A stretch of DNA of 64,000 nt. It comes from Verrucomicrobiota bacterium (GTDB lineage: Bacteria; Verrucomicrobiota; Verrucomicrobiia; Opitutales; Opitutaceae). Every line of letters starts with the position of its first letter. Position 1 is the first letter of the stretch. The stretch spans positions 1 to 64,000 of the forward strand of contig CAUJJL010000191.1 of NCBI GenBank assembly GCA_963205455.1, read 5' to 3'. Below are positions 17,248 to 27,175 of the stretch, in pieces. The notes below the pieces were generated by a model that was not told where the DNA came from, ran no database searches, and worked only from the letters and a program-made list of their open reading frames with translations. Position numbers and translations under genes: made by a program.

Positions 17248-18234
17248 ATGCCTGCGAACCGCGCGATCGGGGTGACACCGAAATCCGCACCTGCGGCGTT
17301 TGGGGAAGGGATGGAGGCGTATCTTGGCTTTCTTCAGCTTGAACGCGGTTTGTCCCCGCACTCGGTTGCCGCCTACGCGCGCGACCTTGCCCAGGCCGCG
17401 GATTTCCTAGGGAGAAAACGCGGGTGCAAGGGGTGGGCGACGGTGGCATCCAACGATCTCTCGGCGTGGGTGCAGTCCATGAGCGCGGAAGAACTTTCCC
17501 CGGCGAGTCTTGCAAGGAAACTGTCTGCGATCCGTGGACTGTACCGTTATCTCATGAGGGAGCAGCAATGCACGGCTGACCCGACTGAGTTGCTGTCCTC
17601 GCCCCGGCTTGTCCGGCCTTTGCCCGGTGCGCTGACCGAGGGAGAAATTACGCGCTTGCTTGGGGCGCCCCATTCAGGCGATGCGCATGGACTGCGCGAC
17701 AAGGCAATGCTCGAACTCTTCTATGCGAGTGGCCTTCGAATCTCGGAACTCGCCGCGCTGACGATTCAGCAGATTGATATCGAACATGGACTCGTGCGTG
17801 TTTTTGGAAAGGGTTCCAAGGAGCGTGTTGTTCCCATGGGTGAGAAGGCGGCCAAGGCAATTGCGGCCTATCTCGAGGCGGGCCGCCCTCACTTTGTCAG
17901 GGCATCGCGCACGCGCAGCCACCTTTTCCTGAGCGAGCGAGGGGGGCCGCTTTCCCGCGTGAGGCTGTGGATGCTGGTGCGGCACTACGCGAGGCTCGCG
18001 GGCATCAAACGAGCGGTGAAACCGCACCTCCTGAGGCATTCCTTTGCCACACATTTGCTCAGTGGCGGCGCAGATCTCCGTGCGATTCAGGAGATGCTCG
18101 GTCATGCAAACATTTCCACCACCGAGATCTACACCGCGGTTGAGCCGTCACGTATCCTTGAGCACCACCGTAAATTCCATCCTCGGGGCCGCAAACCCCG
18201 AGGCGAATCAAGCGCACCAAAGAAAACCCCTTGA
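17248..18234 (+). CDS. xerD: tyrosine recombinase XerC/XerD
   Basis: Site-specific recombinase of 328 residues that would resolve chromosome dimers at dif. The N-terminal SAM-like DNA-binding domain spans about 20-110 (YLGFLQLERGLSPHSVAAYARDL). The catalytic set is complete: Arg164 (YASGLRISEL), Lys in the GKGSKER hairpin (188 or 191), His260 and Arg263 (PHLLRHSFATHLL), His286 (MLGHANISTT) and Tyr295 (EIYTAVEP). It could be the XerC or the XerD partner; only one is in the window. A basic tail (RGRKPRGESSAPKKTP) extends the end. No integrase-type att sites or phage genes nearby, so housekeeping is more likely than a mobile element. Confidence 0.93.
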   Translation: MPANRAIGVTPKSAPAAFGEGMEAYLGFLQLERGLSPHSVAAYARDLAQAADFLGRKRGCKGWATVASNDLSAWVQSMSAEELSPASLARKLSAIRGLYRYLMREQQCTADPTELLSSPRLVRPLPGALTEGEITRLLGAPHSGDAHGLRDKAMLELFYASGLRISELAALTIQQIDIEHGLVRVFGKGSKERVVPMGEKAAKAIAAYLEAGRPHFVRASRTRSHLFLSERGGPLSRVRLWMLVRHYARLAGIKRAVKPHLLRHSFATHLLSGGADLRAIQEMLGHANISTTEIYTAVEPSRILEHHRKFHPRGRKPRGESSAPKKTP

Positions 18235-18317
18235 CCGCGTTTGCGGGCCCTTCGTGATCGTTTTCCTTTGAACATCGTGAACTCCATCGCCTTCGAGCCG
18301 AAGTCTCCCATCCACCC

Positions 18318-20234
18318 ATGAGCGACCCGATTCGCCACGAATGCGGCATCGCCCTGGTGCGCCTGCTCAAGCCTCTGTCGTACTATCAGGAGAAATACGG
18401 CACACCGCTATGGGGATTTTCGAAGCTGTTCCTGCTGATGGAAAAGCAGCACAATCGTGGACAGGACGGCGCGGGTGTCGCCTGCGTCAAGCTCGATGTC
18501 CCTGCTGGTGAGCCCTTCATGTTCCGCGAGCGCCAGGTTAAGGCGAACCCGCTCGACAAGATCTTCAAGGCGTTGCTGAAGCAGTATCAGGAGAAAGTCG
18601 CTTCCGGGACAATCCACCCGGAGTTTGCCGATACCGTCAAAAAACACTTCGACTTCGGAGGTGAGCTGCTGATGGGGCATCTTCGCTACGGCACGAGCGG
18701 CGGATACAGTCTCAGCTCGTGTCATCCCTACTTCAGACGCTCCCCGTGGCCCACCCGCAATCTCGCGCTGGCAGGCAACTTCAACATGACCAATACGGGA
18801 GCGCTGAACGATTCGCTGATAGCGATGGGGCAACACCCGATTTTTGCGACAGACACGCAGGCGTTGCTGGAGAAGATCGGTTTCTACCTCGATGAGGAGC
18901 ATGAGGATCTCTATCGTTTCCTGCGGACGCGGAATATGGAGGGCGGGGAGATCTCGAAGCGCATCAGCGAGGACTTCGATCTCGGCCGCGTCATCACCCG
19001 CGCGTCAAAGGATTGGGATGGCGGGTATGCGCTGGTGGGCATGATGGGAAATGGGGATGCATTTGTCGCACGCGATCCGTCGGCGATCCGGCCGTGCCAC
19101 TATTTCCAGAACGATGAAGTCATTGCCGTCGCGTCGGAGCGCGCGCCGCTGATGACCTCCTTTGACCTCGCCGTGGAGGAAGTCCGCGAGGTCGAGCCCG
19201 GCCATGTCCTGGTCATCAAGAAGCGCGGCGAACTCAAATCAATCCGCTTCACCCAGTCGCTGCCTCGGACGTCGTGCTCGTTTGAGCGGATCTACTTTTC
19301 GCGCGGAAATGATGTGGACATCTATCTTGAGCGAAAGGCACTCGGCGCGCGGCTCGCGAACCAGGTGCTCAAGGCGATAGATCACGACTGGGCGAACACG
19401 ATTTTCAGCTTTATTCCCAACACGGCAGAGGTCGCCTACTATGGCCTGATGTCTGCATTGCGGGAGATCCGCCGCGACGAAGTGAAGAGTGCCATCCTCG
19501 ACGCAAGCCGACAGGGCCGGTTGGACGATGCGCTCCTTGACGACCTCATCCTCAGGAACTGGCCGCGCGGGGAGAAGGTGGTGGGCAAGGACGTGAAGAT
19601 CCGCACCTTCATCGGACAGGAGAATTTCAGGAATCAACTGGCGGGGCATGCCTACGACATCACCTACGGATCGGTGCGTCCGGGAAACAACCTCGTGTGT
19701 GTCGATGACTCGATCGTGCGCGGCACCACGCTGCGGCGCTCGATCCTTCGCATGCTGTCTCGTCTGAATCCGAAGAAGATCGTGATCCTGTCGACCGCGC
19801 CGCAGATCCGCTATCCGGATTGTTACGGCATCGACATGTCGGAACTCGGCAAGTTCATCGCGTTCGAGGCGGCGGTGGCCCTGCTCAAGGAACGCGGCCA
19901 GGCGGATTTGCTCGAGGAAATTTACAGGGCTTGCCGAGATGAGGTCGCCAAGCCTGCGGGAGCCACGCTCGAAAACCAGGTCCGACGCATCTATGAGCCA
20001 TTCACGCCGGAGGAGATTTCAGCGAAAATCACGGATCTCGTGCGCCCGAGGCGGATAGATTGGAAGGGCGAGATCGAGATCATCTTCCAGACCATCGAGA
20101 ATCTCCATCTTGCGGTGCCGAATCATACGGGCGACTGGTATTTCACGGGCAAGTACCCCACGCCAGGCGGCTACCGTGTCGTGAACCAAGCCTTCATCAA
20201 CTACTACGAACAGGGCGAAGGTCGCTCCTACTAG
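18318..20234 (+). CDS. purF: amidophosphoribosyltransferase, long Bacteroidota-type
   Basis: First committed step of purine synthesis (PRPP plus glutamine to phosphoribosylamine); 638 residues against about 500 for E. coli PurF. The glutaminase nucleophile is Cys9 in HECGIALVRLLKP, unlike the usual Cys1 after processing. KQHNRGQDGAGVACVKL and LLMGHLRYGTSGGYS define the glutamine amidotransferase half, with GNFNMTNTGALNDSL. The phosphoribosyltransferase PRPP loop is VCVDDSIVRGTTLRRSI (about 460-475). The long form with these phrases is known from Bacteroidota. It is followed after 16 bases by purM, so the two form an operon. Confidence 0.9.
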   Translation: MSDPIRHECGIALVRLLKPLSYYQEKYGTPLWGFSKLFLLMEKQHNRGQDGAGVACVKLDVPAGEPFMFRERQVKANPLDKIFKALLKQYQEKVASGTIHPEFADTVKKHFDFGGELLMGHLRYGTSGGYSLSSCHPYFRRSPWPTRNLALAGNFNMTNTGALNDSLIAMGQHPIFATDTQALLEKIGFYLDEEHEDLYRFLRTRNMEGGEISKRISEDFDLGRVITRASKDWDGGYALVGMMGNGDAFVARDPSAIRPCHYFQNDEVIAVASERAPLMTSFDLAVEEVREVEPGHVLVIKKRGELKSIRFTQSLPRTSCSFERIYFSRGNDVDIYLERKALGARLANQVLKAIDHDWANTIFSFIPNTAEVAYYGLMSALREIRRDEVKSAILDASRQGRLDDALLDDLILRNWPRGEKVVGKDVKIRTFIGQENFRNQLAGHAYDITYGSVRPGNNLVCVDDSIVRGTTLRRSILRMLSRLNPKKIVILSTAPQIRYPDCYGIDMSELGKFIAFEAAVALLKERGQADLLEEIYRACRDEVAKPAGATLENQVRRIYEPFTPEEISAKITDLVRPRRIDWKGEIEIIFQTIENLHLAVPNHTGDWYFTGKYPTPGGYRVVNQAFINYYEQGEGRSY

Positions 20235-20250
20235 GATTCGTTTCGATTCG

Positions 20251-21357
20251 ATGAGCCTCAGCTACGATTCCTCCGGTGTTCGCTACGATCAGCTTGATCC
20301 CTTCAAGCGCGCCTGTCAGCAGGCCGCGCGCCGTACAAGCGTGGCGCTTGGGGCGCATGCCTACCGGGAACCGGAAAACACGCGCGGCGAGAGCGCCTAC
20401 CTGATGGAGGCGGACGACCATTTCCTCGCGCATGTGGAGGAGGGGCTCGGCACCAAGAACCTGGTGGCGGATGCAATGCAGGCCGCATCGGGGAGGTGCT
20501 TCTATCGCGAGATCGCGATCGATACCGTCGCCACCATCGTCAATGACCTGATCACCTGCGGTGCGCTGCCCATTTCCGTCGCCATGCATGCCGCCGTGGG
20601 GGACTCCGGGTGGTTTGCCGACGAGACGCGCATGCGGGCGCTTGTCGATGGCTTCGCGGAGGGATGCATTCAATCAGGTGCGGTGTGGGGTGGCGGGGAA
20701 ACACCCACCCTTCGCGGTATTGTAAATCCGGATACGATCGTGCTCGCGGGATCCGCGGTCGGCAGGATCAGTCCCAAATCCCTTCGCATCACGGGCAATG
20801 TGAAGGCCGGCGACGCAATCGTGTTTCTTGCGTCATCCGGGGTGCAGACCAACGGGCTATCCCTATGCCGGATGATTGCGGAGTCACTGCCTGCGGGGTA
20901 CCTCACACCGGTCGCAGATGGAGATTCGCGAATCTATGGCGAGGCGCTTCTCGCACCGTCGGTCATCTATGTTCGTTTTGTGAAGGCGTGCCAGGACGCC
21001 GGTATTCCGCTCAACTACGTCGCCCATGTGACGGGTCACGGCTGGAGAAAACTCATGCGGCTGGAAGAGCCGTTCGTGTATGAGATCCATGCTCCGCGAG
21101 CGATCCCACCACTGTTCCGATTTCTCATGGAGAAAGGTCCGATTGCGCTTCGAGAAGCCTATGCGACTTTCAACATGGGAGTCGGGTTCGCCGCCTACGT
21201 TGATCCTGCGCTTGCCGGAAAGGTTGTGGGACTTGCCGCAGCCGCCGGGTACGATGCCTGGGTGGCGGGAACCGTGCGCAAGGAGGGGACGCGCAAGGCG
21301 GTGACGATTCCCTCGCTAGGACTGGCCTACGACGGCGAAACGCTTCAGGTGCGCTAG
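20251..21357 (+). CDS. purM: phosphoribosylformylglycinamidine cyclo-ligase (AIR synthetase)
   Basis: ATP-dependent ring closure of FGAM to AIR in purine synthesis; 368 residues. Seen: the N-terminal ATPase-like half with AIDTVATIVNDLITCGALPISV (about 90-111), WGGGETPTLRGIV, and the second half with VFLASSGVQTNGLSLCRMI and YVAHVTGHGWRKLMR; the last conserved segment is ATFNMGVGFAAYVDP. Tightly linked downstream of purF (16-base gap). ADDHFLAHVEEGLGTKN corresponds to the canonical DGVGTK region. The convergent helicase gene starts 18 bases past the stop. Confidence 0.92.
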   Translation: MSLSYDSSGVRYDQLDPFKRACQQAARRTSVALGAHAYREPENTRGESAYLMEADDHFLAHVEEGLGTKNLVADAMQAASGRCFYREIAIDTVATIVNDLITCGALPISVAMHAAVGDSGWFADETRMRALVDGFAEGCIQSGAVWGGGETPTLRGIVNPDTIVLAGSAVGRISPKSLRITGNVKAGDAIVFLASSGVQTNGLSLCRMIAESLPAGYLTPVADGDSRIYGEALLAPSVIYVRFVKACQDAGIPLNYVAHVTGHGWRKLMRLEEPFVYEIHAPRAIPPLFRFLMEKGPIALREAYATFNMGVGFAAYVDPALAGKVVGLAAAAGYDAWVAGTVRKEGTRKAVTIPSLGLAYDGETLQVR

Positions 21358-21375
21358 GCGGAACTGACTGCCAGC

Positions 21376-22683
21376 CTACCTTCCGGAATTTCGTCGCCAG
21401 TGCGCCCCGGGTTTCCCGCGAGGGTGATGCGCGGGTTCGCTGCGGGGAGCCCGAGGTGCGGAATCGCGCCGCGGAGTTGAATGTCGGTCTCCATGGCGCT
21501 GTTGCGGGCGCGGAGCGGGGCGATTCGGGCGACTGGTATCGATCGCGGGTGATTTTCCGCCGACGTACCCGAACGACTCGAGAGTGAGCTGCGGGATTTT
21601 CTGGCCGATGAAACGCTCGATATCACGGACGTCACCCGAGTTTTCAGGCGTGGCCAGGGTAAAGGCGTCCCCCACGGCCATCGCGCGTCCGGTCCTGCCA
21701 ATCCGGTGCACGTAGTCCTCCGGATTTTCGGGGACGTCATAGTTGATCACATGGGAGACACCTGCGACGTCGATGCCGCGAGCCGCGATGTCGGTTGCGA
21801 CCATGATTTCGTAGCGCCCGGCCTTGAACCCCTCCAGCGCCTCGACCCGCTGGTTCTGGGAGCGATTGGCGTGCAGGACGGCAACAGAATGATTGGCCGA
21901 CTTGAGGCGTCGCGCGATGCGGTCCGCCCCGTGTTTGGTGCGGGAGAAGATGATGACGCTTTGAAAATCGGTCTTCGCCAGGAGGCCCAGCAGCAGGTCG
22001 AACTTCTGCTCGTGCAGAACCGGAAAAAGCGCGTGATTGACGGATTCGTTGACGGACCGGGCGACACCGATCTCCACACGCACCGGGTTGGAGAGGGCGA
22101 ACCGGGCGACTGCCTCGATTTCCGGGGGGACGGTTGCGGAGAAAAAAAGCGTCTGTCGTTTCTTCGGGCACATTGCGACGATGCGCTTGACGTCGTGAAT
22201 GAAGCCCATGTCGAGCATGCGGTCGACTTCGTCCAGGATCAGGACCTCGAGTTGGTCGAGCCGCAGCGCCTTTTCCTGGAGGAAATCCAGGAGACGACCG
22301 ACAGTGGCAATGACAATGTCGACCCCGTGCCTGAGTTCGCTTCGCTGGCGGCCGTAACCCACGCCGCCGTGCAGCACCGTTGCGCGCACATCGGTGAAGC
22401 GTCCGAGATCGCGGAAGGAGGTTTCGACCTGCGCGGCCAGTTCCCGTGTCGGTTCGAGAACGAGGACGCGGGGTTGTCCGGGACGGTGGGGGCCGAGTCG
22501 GTTGAGCACCGGAAGGGCAAAGGCAGCAGTCTTGCCTGTGCCGGTCTGGGCAGATGCGATGAGATCGCTGCCTGACAGGATGACCGGGATCGCACGCAAC
22601 TGGATGGGCGTGGGATCGACGTAGCCCATGGCTTGAACGCCACGGACCAGACTGCTGTGCAGACCAAGCTGAGTAAACGGCAT
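21376..22683 (-). CDS. rhlE: DEAD-box RNA helicase, RhlE-like (DEVD variant)
   Basis: ATP-dependent RNA helicase of 435 residues from ATG 22683. Motifs in order: Q motif (FTQLGLHSSLVRG ... PTPIQ), Walker A AQTGTGKTAAF, PTRELAAQV, motif II DEVDRMLDMGF (near residue 152; Ala of DEAD replaced by Val), SAT in LFFSATVPPE, VIIFSRTKHGAD, VATDIAARGIDV and HRIGRTGRA. The C-terminal 60 residues are basic and low-complexity (RPNRPAPRPQQRHGD, RRDSAPRAPRSEP), as in RhlE proteins that bind RNA loosely. It is divergent from a second DEAD-box gene, with a 113-base shared promoter region. Confidence 0.92.
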   Translation of the reverse strand: MPFTQLGLHSSLVRGVQAMGYVDPTPIQLRAIPVILSGSDLIASAQTGTGKTAAFALPVLNRLGPHRPGQPRVLVLEPTRELAAQVETSFRDLGRFTDVRATVLHGGVGYGRQRSELRHGVDIVIATVGRLLDFLQEKALRLDQLEVLILDEVDRMLDMGFIHDVKRIVAMCPKKRQTLFFSATVPPEIEAVARFALSNPVRVEIGVARSVNESVNHALFPVLHEQKFDLLLGLLAKTDFQSVIIFSRTKHGADRIARRLKSANHSVAVLHANRSQNQRVEALEGFKAGRYEIMVATDIAARGIDVAGVSHVINYDVPENPEDYVHRIGRTGRAMAVGDAFTLATPENSGDVRDIERFIGQKIPQLTLESFGYVGGKSPAIDTSRPNRPAPRPQQRHGDRHSTPRRDSAPRAPRSEPAHHPRGKPGAHWRRNSGR

Positions 22684-22796
22684 GGCATGGTCTGCGCGAT
22701 CGAACGAGGAAACGCGAGCGAATCCCTTCAATGCGGGGGAACGCGGGGGCGGAAGATTGTGCTCTCGTTTGGCCGACGTTTGCGCATGATCGGGAC

Positions 22797-24506
22797 ATGG
22801 AGAAACGTCCGTTCAACGAACTCGGCCTCTCGCCGGAGGTGCTCAAGGCGGTAGACAAGATGGGTTTCGAGGAGGCGTCCCCGATCCAAACGGCGGTGAT
22901 TCCCCTCGCTCTTTCCGGCCGTGATATTGTCGGCCAATCCTCAACCGGCTCCGGAAAAACGGCGGCGTTTGCCATCCCTGCGATATCCAAGGTTGATTCG
23001 CATGTGCGTGCGGTTCAGGTGCTGATTCTCTGTCCCACGCGAGAACTCGCCGTGCAGGTTTCGGAGGAAGTGGGGAAACTCGCTCACTTCAAGCGCGGGC
23101 TGCATTCTGTCCCGATCTATGGCGGGCAATCCTACGAACGGCAGTTTCGTGCGCTGGCGGCAGGGGTGCAGGTGGTGATCGGCACGCCGGGGCGGCTTCT
23201 GGATCACATGGAGCGCGGCACATTGAAGCTGGACGGGCTTCGCATGGTGGTTCTCGACGAGGCGGACCGGATGCTCGACATGGGATTCCGCGACGACATC
23301 GAGAGGATCCTTTCGGCGGTGCCCGTAGGCCGACAACTGCTCTTCTTTTCGGCAACCCTGCCGCGCGGGATCCAGGACATGATCAAGCGTTACTCGAAGG
23401 ATCCGGCCTGGGTGAAGATCGAGGCCGTCACGCAAAATGCGCCAAAGGTCGAACAGGTCTATTTTGAGGTGGAGCGGCGGTCGAAGGTGGAGGTGCTCAC
23501 GCGCGTTATTGACCTCCACGATTTTCGCTACGGGATCATTTTCTGCAGCACGAAGATCATGGTGGATGAGTTGGATGATCATCTTCATTCGCGCGGCTAT
23601 GCGACTGATCGGCTGCACGGTGACATGAGCCAGGCACAGCGGGATCGGGTGATGGAAAAATTCAGGCGCCGCGGTTTCGAGTTTCTCGTGGCAACGGATG
23701 TGGCCGCGCGCGGCATCGATCTCGATGACCTCGAGGTGGTGTTCAATTTCGACCTGCCCAATGATGCAGAGGACTACACGCATCGCATCGGGCGTACGGG
23801 CCGGGCCGGGCGGGAGGGCCGGGCGTTTACGTTCGTTTCCGGCCGCGAACTCTGGAAGCTGCAGAGCATGGTCCGGTTCGGTAAACTGAAGATCCGGCGT
23901 GAGAATGTGCCTTCGCTGGACCAGGTGGAAGAGGCCCGGACAAATCTGTTTTTCGAGAAGCTGCGCGCGACCCTGGACCAGGGTGCGTTCAAGCGACAGG
24001 ACCGCCTCCTCGATCGCCTGCTTGAGCAAGGCTATCCAAGCACGGATATCTGCGCGGCGTTGATTCATCTTCTGCAGGGAGGGCAGGCTACCGAGGACGA
24101 TGCGCAGGTCGCGGCGGGCAGCAAAAAACCGGCACGAGAAATGTCTGATCAAATGGCCGAGCCGAAACGCCAGCCGGGCAGACGGGAGAAACCGGTTTCG
24201 CAGGTGTCGGATCCGATGTGGATCCCGCAGGCGCGGACGGGGCGCGAGGCTGGATTCACGGCCGTTTTTCTCAATGTCGGCCGAAAGAATCGGATCACGC
24301 CCGCGGACGTGGTGGGCAAGATCGCCGGTGTGACCCGGTTACCCGCAAGCGTGGTGGGCGCAATTGACATCCGTCAGCGGCACACCCTGGTAGACGTATC
24401 CGATGAACACTTGCCGATGATCCTGGAAAAGCTGAAGGGCATTCGGGTCAAGGGGCAATCGCTGGCTCCGACACTTGCGACGGAGGGCGATGCCGCAAGA
24501 GAGTGA
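22797..24506 (+). CDS. deaD: DEAD-box RNA helicase DeaD/CsdA-like
   Basis: RNA helicase of 569 residues, likely for ribosome assembly or cold-shock mRNA unwinding. The core has FNELGLSPEVLKAVD, the Walker A SSTGSGKTAAFAIP, PTRELAVQV, VVLDEADRMLDMGF (near 150), LFFSATLPRG, IIFCSTKIM, ATDVAARGIDLDDL and HRIGRTGRAGREG. After a linker rich in Gln, Lys and Arg, a DbpA-type RNA-binding domain follows (about 480-560): AVFLNVGRKNRITPADVVGKIAG ... VDVSDEHLPMILEKLKG. The start at ATG 22797 (MEKRPFNELGL) aligns with the family; the 22 residues upstream in frame are not conserved in style. Divergent from rhlE. Confidence 0.93.
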   Translation: MEKRPFNELGLSPEVLKAVDKMGFEEASPIQTAVIPLALSGRDIVGQSSTGSGKTAAFAIPAISKVDSHVRAVQVLILCPTRELAVQVSEEVGKLAHFKRGLHSVPIYGGQSYERQFRALAAGVQVVIGTPGRLLDHMERGTLKLDGLRMVVLDEADRMLDMGFRDDIERILSAVPVGRQLLFFSATLPRGIQDMIKRYSKDPAWVKIEAVTQNAPKVEQVYFEVERRSKVEVLTRVIDLHDFRYGIIFCSTKIMVDELDDHLHSRGYATDRLHGDMSQAQRDRVMEKFRRRGFEFLVATDVAARGIDLDDLEVVFNFDLPNDAEDYTHRIGRTGRAGREGRAFTFVSGRELWKLQSMVRFGKLKIRRENVPSLDQVEEARTNLFFEKLRATLDQGAFKRQDRLLDRLLEQGYPSTDICAALIHLLQGGQATEDDAQVAAGSKKPAREMSDQMAEPKRQPGRREKPVSQVSDPMWIPQARTGREAGFTAVFLNVGRKNRITPADVVGKIAGVTRLPASVVGAIDIRQRHTLVDVSDEHLPMILEKLKGIRVKGQSLAPTLATEGDAARE

Positions 24507-24524
24507 CCGGCACGCTGTAATTGA

Positions 24525-25067
24525 TCACGCTCGTGGCAGTTTGATAAGCCGATAGGTCAGGAGCAGGGTATCGCTTGCTGGCAGCCGCTCGGCGCCTTCA
24601 AGGCGCAGCTTGGCGTCCATACGCTGATGGAGAAACGGTACACCCCGACCGAACAACCGCGGTTCGATGGTGATGATCAGCGTATCGATGAGATTGTTTT
24701 CCAGGAAGAGGGAGTGGATCTGCGAGCCTCCGAGGACCGCGCATCTCCGGAAACCACGATCCCGCAATCGCGTGACGAGCGCCGCGGGGGTGTCACTGAC
24801 AAACTCGAGTTGTCCGCTGACGGTGTCACCAGCCCATGCCCCGGGATTCCGGGTCATCACAAACCGGGGGAGAGAGGTAGAAAGTCGTGCGCGGATGGCG
24901 GTGCGAGAAACCTCATAGGTAAGGCGCCCGAAGATCAGGGCATCAAAAGTCTGTAGAATTCGACTGAAGTGCAATTTGTCTGCCTCGGACGTGAAATCCG
25001 TTCCAGGCAGGTCATGCTTTGCAATAAACCCATCGAGCGATTGTGCCGCTATGACCGAGATCTCCAT
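24525..25067 (-). CDS. dihydrofolate reductase-like / RibD C-terminal domain protein
   Basis: A 180-residue NAD(P)H-dependent reductase-fold protein. The family signature is seen in the start SVIAAQSLDGFIAK, then DALIFGRLTYEV, FVMTRNPGAWAGD, LRDRGFRRCAVLGGSQIHSLFLENNLIDTLIITIEP and LFGRGVPFL. These match the RibD_C (PF01872) family, which includes DHFR-like proteins of unknown substrate as well as the riboflavin reductase domain. It is not fused to the deaminase half of RibD, so riboflavin synthesis is not implied. Convergent with deaD. Confidence 0.85.
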   Translation of the reverse strand: MEISVIAAQSLDGFIAKHDLPGTDFTSEADKLHFSRILQTFDALIFGRLTYEVSRTAIRARLSTSLPRFVMTRNPGAWAGDTVSGQLEFVSDTPAALVTRLRDRGFRRCAVLGGSQIHSLFLENNLIDTLIITIEPRLFGRGVPFLHQRMDAKLRLEGAERLPASDTLLLTYRLIKLPRA

Positions 25068-25192
25068 GACTCATTTGGTTACGCATTTTTCCCCGGGACA
25101 ACTCCTATCACCCGCCCTTTCCGGCTCTGGGATGGAGCGAGGCATGAGGCTTGCGGACAAGTGAAGTTACACCAACGCTCGAACGACAATTG

Positions 25193-26209
25193 ATGAAAAA
25201 AGCGCTGATCACAGGCATCACGGGACAGGATGGCTCCTATCTTGCGGAGTTTCTCTTGTCCAAGGGATATGAAGTTCACGGAATCATCCGCCGGGCTTCC
25301 ACGTTCAATACGAGTCGGATCGATCACCTTTATCGGGATCCCCATGTGAACGGTGTGCGGCTGTTTCTGCACTACGGCGATTTGGCCGATTCGGTCCAGA
25401 TGGTGAAGCTTCTTTACCAGCTTCAGCCTGACGAGATCTACAATCTCGGGGCGCAGTCGCATGTGCGCGTGTCCTTCGACATCCCGGAGTACACGGGAGA
25501 TGTCGACGGGTTGGGTGCGCAGCGCATCCTGGAGGCGATCCGCGAAGCCGGACTGGTCAAGAAGGTCAGGTACTATCAGGCATCGTCGTCCGAGATGTTC
25601 GGCAAGGTGCAGGAGGTTCCGCAGGTAGAAACCACTCCCTTCTGGCCGCGTTCGCCCTACGGCTGCGCCAAGGTCTATGCCTATTGGCTGACGGTAAACT
25701 ACCGCGAGAGCTACAACCTTCACGCGAGCAATGGCATTCTCTTCAATCACGAGAGCCCGCGTCGCGGTGAAACGTTTGTGACGCGCAAGATCACCCGCGC
25801 GGCGACCCGCATCAAGGTCGGGCTTCAGGATTCGATCTATCTGGGCAATCTGGATGCGCAGCGCGACTGGGGATACGCGAAGGAATACGTCGAGATGATG
25901 TGGCTCATGCTTCAGCAGGACAAGGCGGACGACTACGTTGTGGCAACCAACGAGACTCACAGCGTCAGGGAGTTCTGCCAGGAGGCGTTCGGGCTTCTCG
26001 GGCTCGACTGGGAGAAACACGTCAAATACGACCAGCGCTATGAGCGGCCGGCCGAGGTGGAACTCTTGATCGGGAATCCGGCAAAGGCGGAGCGACAGCT
26101 TGGCTGGAAGCCCAAGGTGCGCTTCAAGGAACTTGTCAGGATCATGGTCGAGGCGGACCTCGATCTGGCCAAACGAGAGGCACAAATCGCCAAGCTGCCC
26201 ATGCCCTGA
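25193..26209 (+). CDS. gmd: GDP-mannose 4,6-dehydratase
   Basis: Extended SDR enzyme that converts GDP-mannose to GDP-4-keto-6-deoxymannose. ATG 25193 is chosen because [22 protein letters not shown] starts directly at the NADP-binding motif; the frame extends upstream to 25151. Length 338, slightly shorter than E. coli Gmd (373). Catalytic Tyr and Lys are in [13 protein letters not shown], with SSSEMFG before them (usually STSELYG). The GDP-sugar segment [21 protein letters not shown] is nearly invariant in Gmd. It precedes fcl by 27 bases, so the pair makes GDP-L-fucose for a surface glycan; no fucosyltransferase lies beside it. Confidence 0.95.
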   Translation: MKKALITGITGQDGSYLAEFLLSKGYEVHGIIRRASTFNTSRIDHLYRDPHVNGVRLFLHYGDLADSVQMVKLLYQLQPDEIYNLGAQSHVRVSFDIPEYTGDVDGLGAQRILEAIREAGLVKKVRYYQASSSEMFGKVQEVPQVETTPFWPRSPYGCAKVYAYWLTVNYRESYNLHASNGILFNHESPRRGETFVTRKITRAATRIKVGLQDSIYLGNLDAQRDWGYAKEYVEMMWLMLQQDKADDYVVATNETHSVREFCQEAFGLLGLDWEKHVKYDQRYERPAEVELLIGNPAKAERQLGWKPKVRFKELVRIMVEADLDLAKREAQIAKLPMP

Positions 26210-26236
26210 AGAGGCTGGGATCTCACGCGAATCGGC

Positions 26237-27175
26237 ATGAAACTTTTTATTGCAGGTCACCAGGGCATGGTGGGATCCGCGCTGGTCCGGCGATTTTGCG
26301 ACGAACCGGGTGTCGAATTGGTCCTGCGGTCTCGCTCGGAGGGACTCGATCTGACGAACCAGGCGTCGGTCGATTCGTTCTATGCATCAACCCGGCCCGA
26401 CGTGGCGATCATCGCCGCTGCGAAGGTCGGTGGCATCCACGCCAACAATACGTATCCGGCCGAATTCCTTTTCGACAATCTCGCGATCGCGGCGAACACA
26501 ATACAAGGAGCGTACCGGCACGGCGTCCGGCGTCTCCTTTTTCTGGGTAGTTCCTGCATTTATCCCAAGCATGCGCCCCAGCCCATGCCCGAATCGTGTC
26601 TTCTGACCGGTCCGCTGGAGCCTACGAATGAAGCCTATGCGATCGCGAAGATTTCGGGTCTGAAGCTTGCACAGTATCACCGGAAACAGCACGGCTTGCT
26701 GTTTCATTCGGCCATGCCCACGAATCTCTACGGACCGGGAGACAACTATCACCCGGAGAACTCGCATGTGCTGCCTGCTCTCATCCGGCGGTTTCACGAG
26801 GCGGCAAACGCGCAGAAACCGGATGTAACAGCCTGGGGAACCGGTTCACCCAAGCGGGAGTTTCTTCATGTCGATGATCTTGCCGATGCCTGTGCGTTCC
26901 TGCTGAAGCTTGAGGCACCGCCCGATTGGGTGAATGTGGGAACAGGCACCGATGTCTCCATCCGGGAACTGACGGAAGCTGTCGCGCGTGTGACCGGATT
27001 CAAGGGGAGAATTATCTGGGATGCCAGCAAGCCCGACGGGACGCCACGCAAACTTCTGGATGTGTCGCTCCTGTCGTCCCTGGGGTGGCGGGCGCGCATC
27101 AGTCTGGAAGCAGGTTTGAAGGCTGCGTATGCCTCATTCCTCGACGAGTCGGCGCGCGGCATTCTGCGAAGTTGA
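26237..27175 (+). CDS. fcl: GDP-L-fucose synthase
   Basis: Epimerase-reductase that turns the Gmd product into GDP-L-fucose; 312 residues. Features: [20 protein letters not shown] (NADP site), the characteristic [35 protein letters not shown], the catalytic Tyr-x-x-x-Lys in [14 protein letters not shown], and [19 protein letters not shown]. Later segments [18 protein letters not shown] and [19 protein letters not shown] are typical. It forms an operon with gmd. Base use looks like its neighbours. Confidence 0.96.
   Translation: MKLFIAGHQGMVGSALVRRFCDEPGVELVLRSRSEGLDLTNQASVDSFYASTRPDVAIIAAAKVGGIHANNTYPAEFLFDNLAIAANTIQGAYRHGVRRLLFLGSSCIYPKHAPQPMPESCLLTGPLEPTNEAYAIAKISGLKLAQYHRKQHGLLFHSAMPTNLYGPGDNYHPENSHVLPALIRRFHEAANAQKPDVTAWGTGSPKREFLHVDDLADACAFLLKLEAPPDWVNVGTGTDVSIRELTEAVARVTGFKGRIIWDASKPDGTPRKLLDVSLLSSLGWRARISLEAGLKAAYASFLDESARGILRS

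Noticed and set aside
21737..24152. Long antisense ORFs (about 400 codons) opposite the two DEAD-box helicase genes
   Set aside because: The opposite strands carry complete helicases with all motifs in order; the antisense frames are Arg/Pro/His-rich without any family signature.
25079..26260. 393-codon antisense ORF opposite gmd
   Set aside because: gmd is unmistakable on the plus strand; this frame is its shadow.
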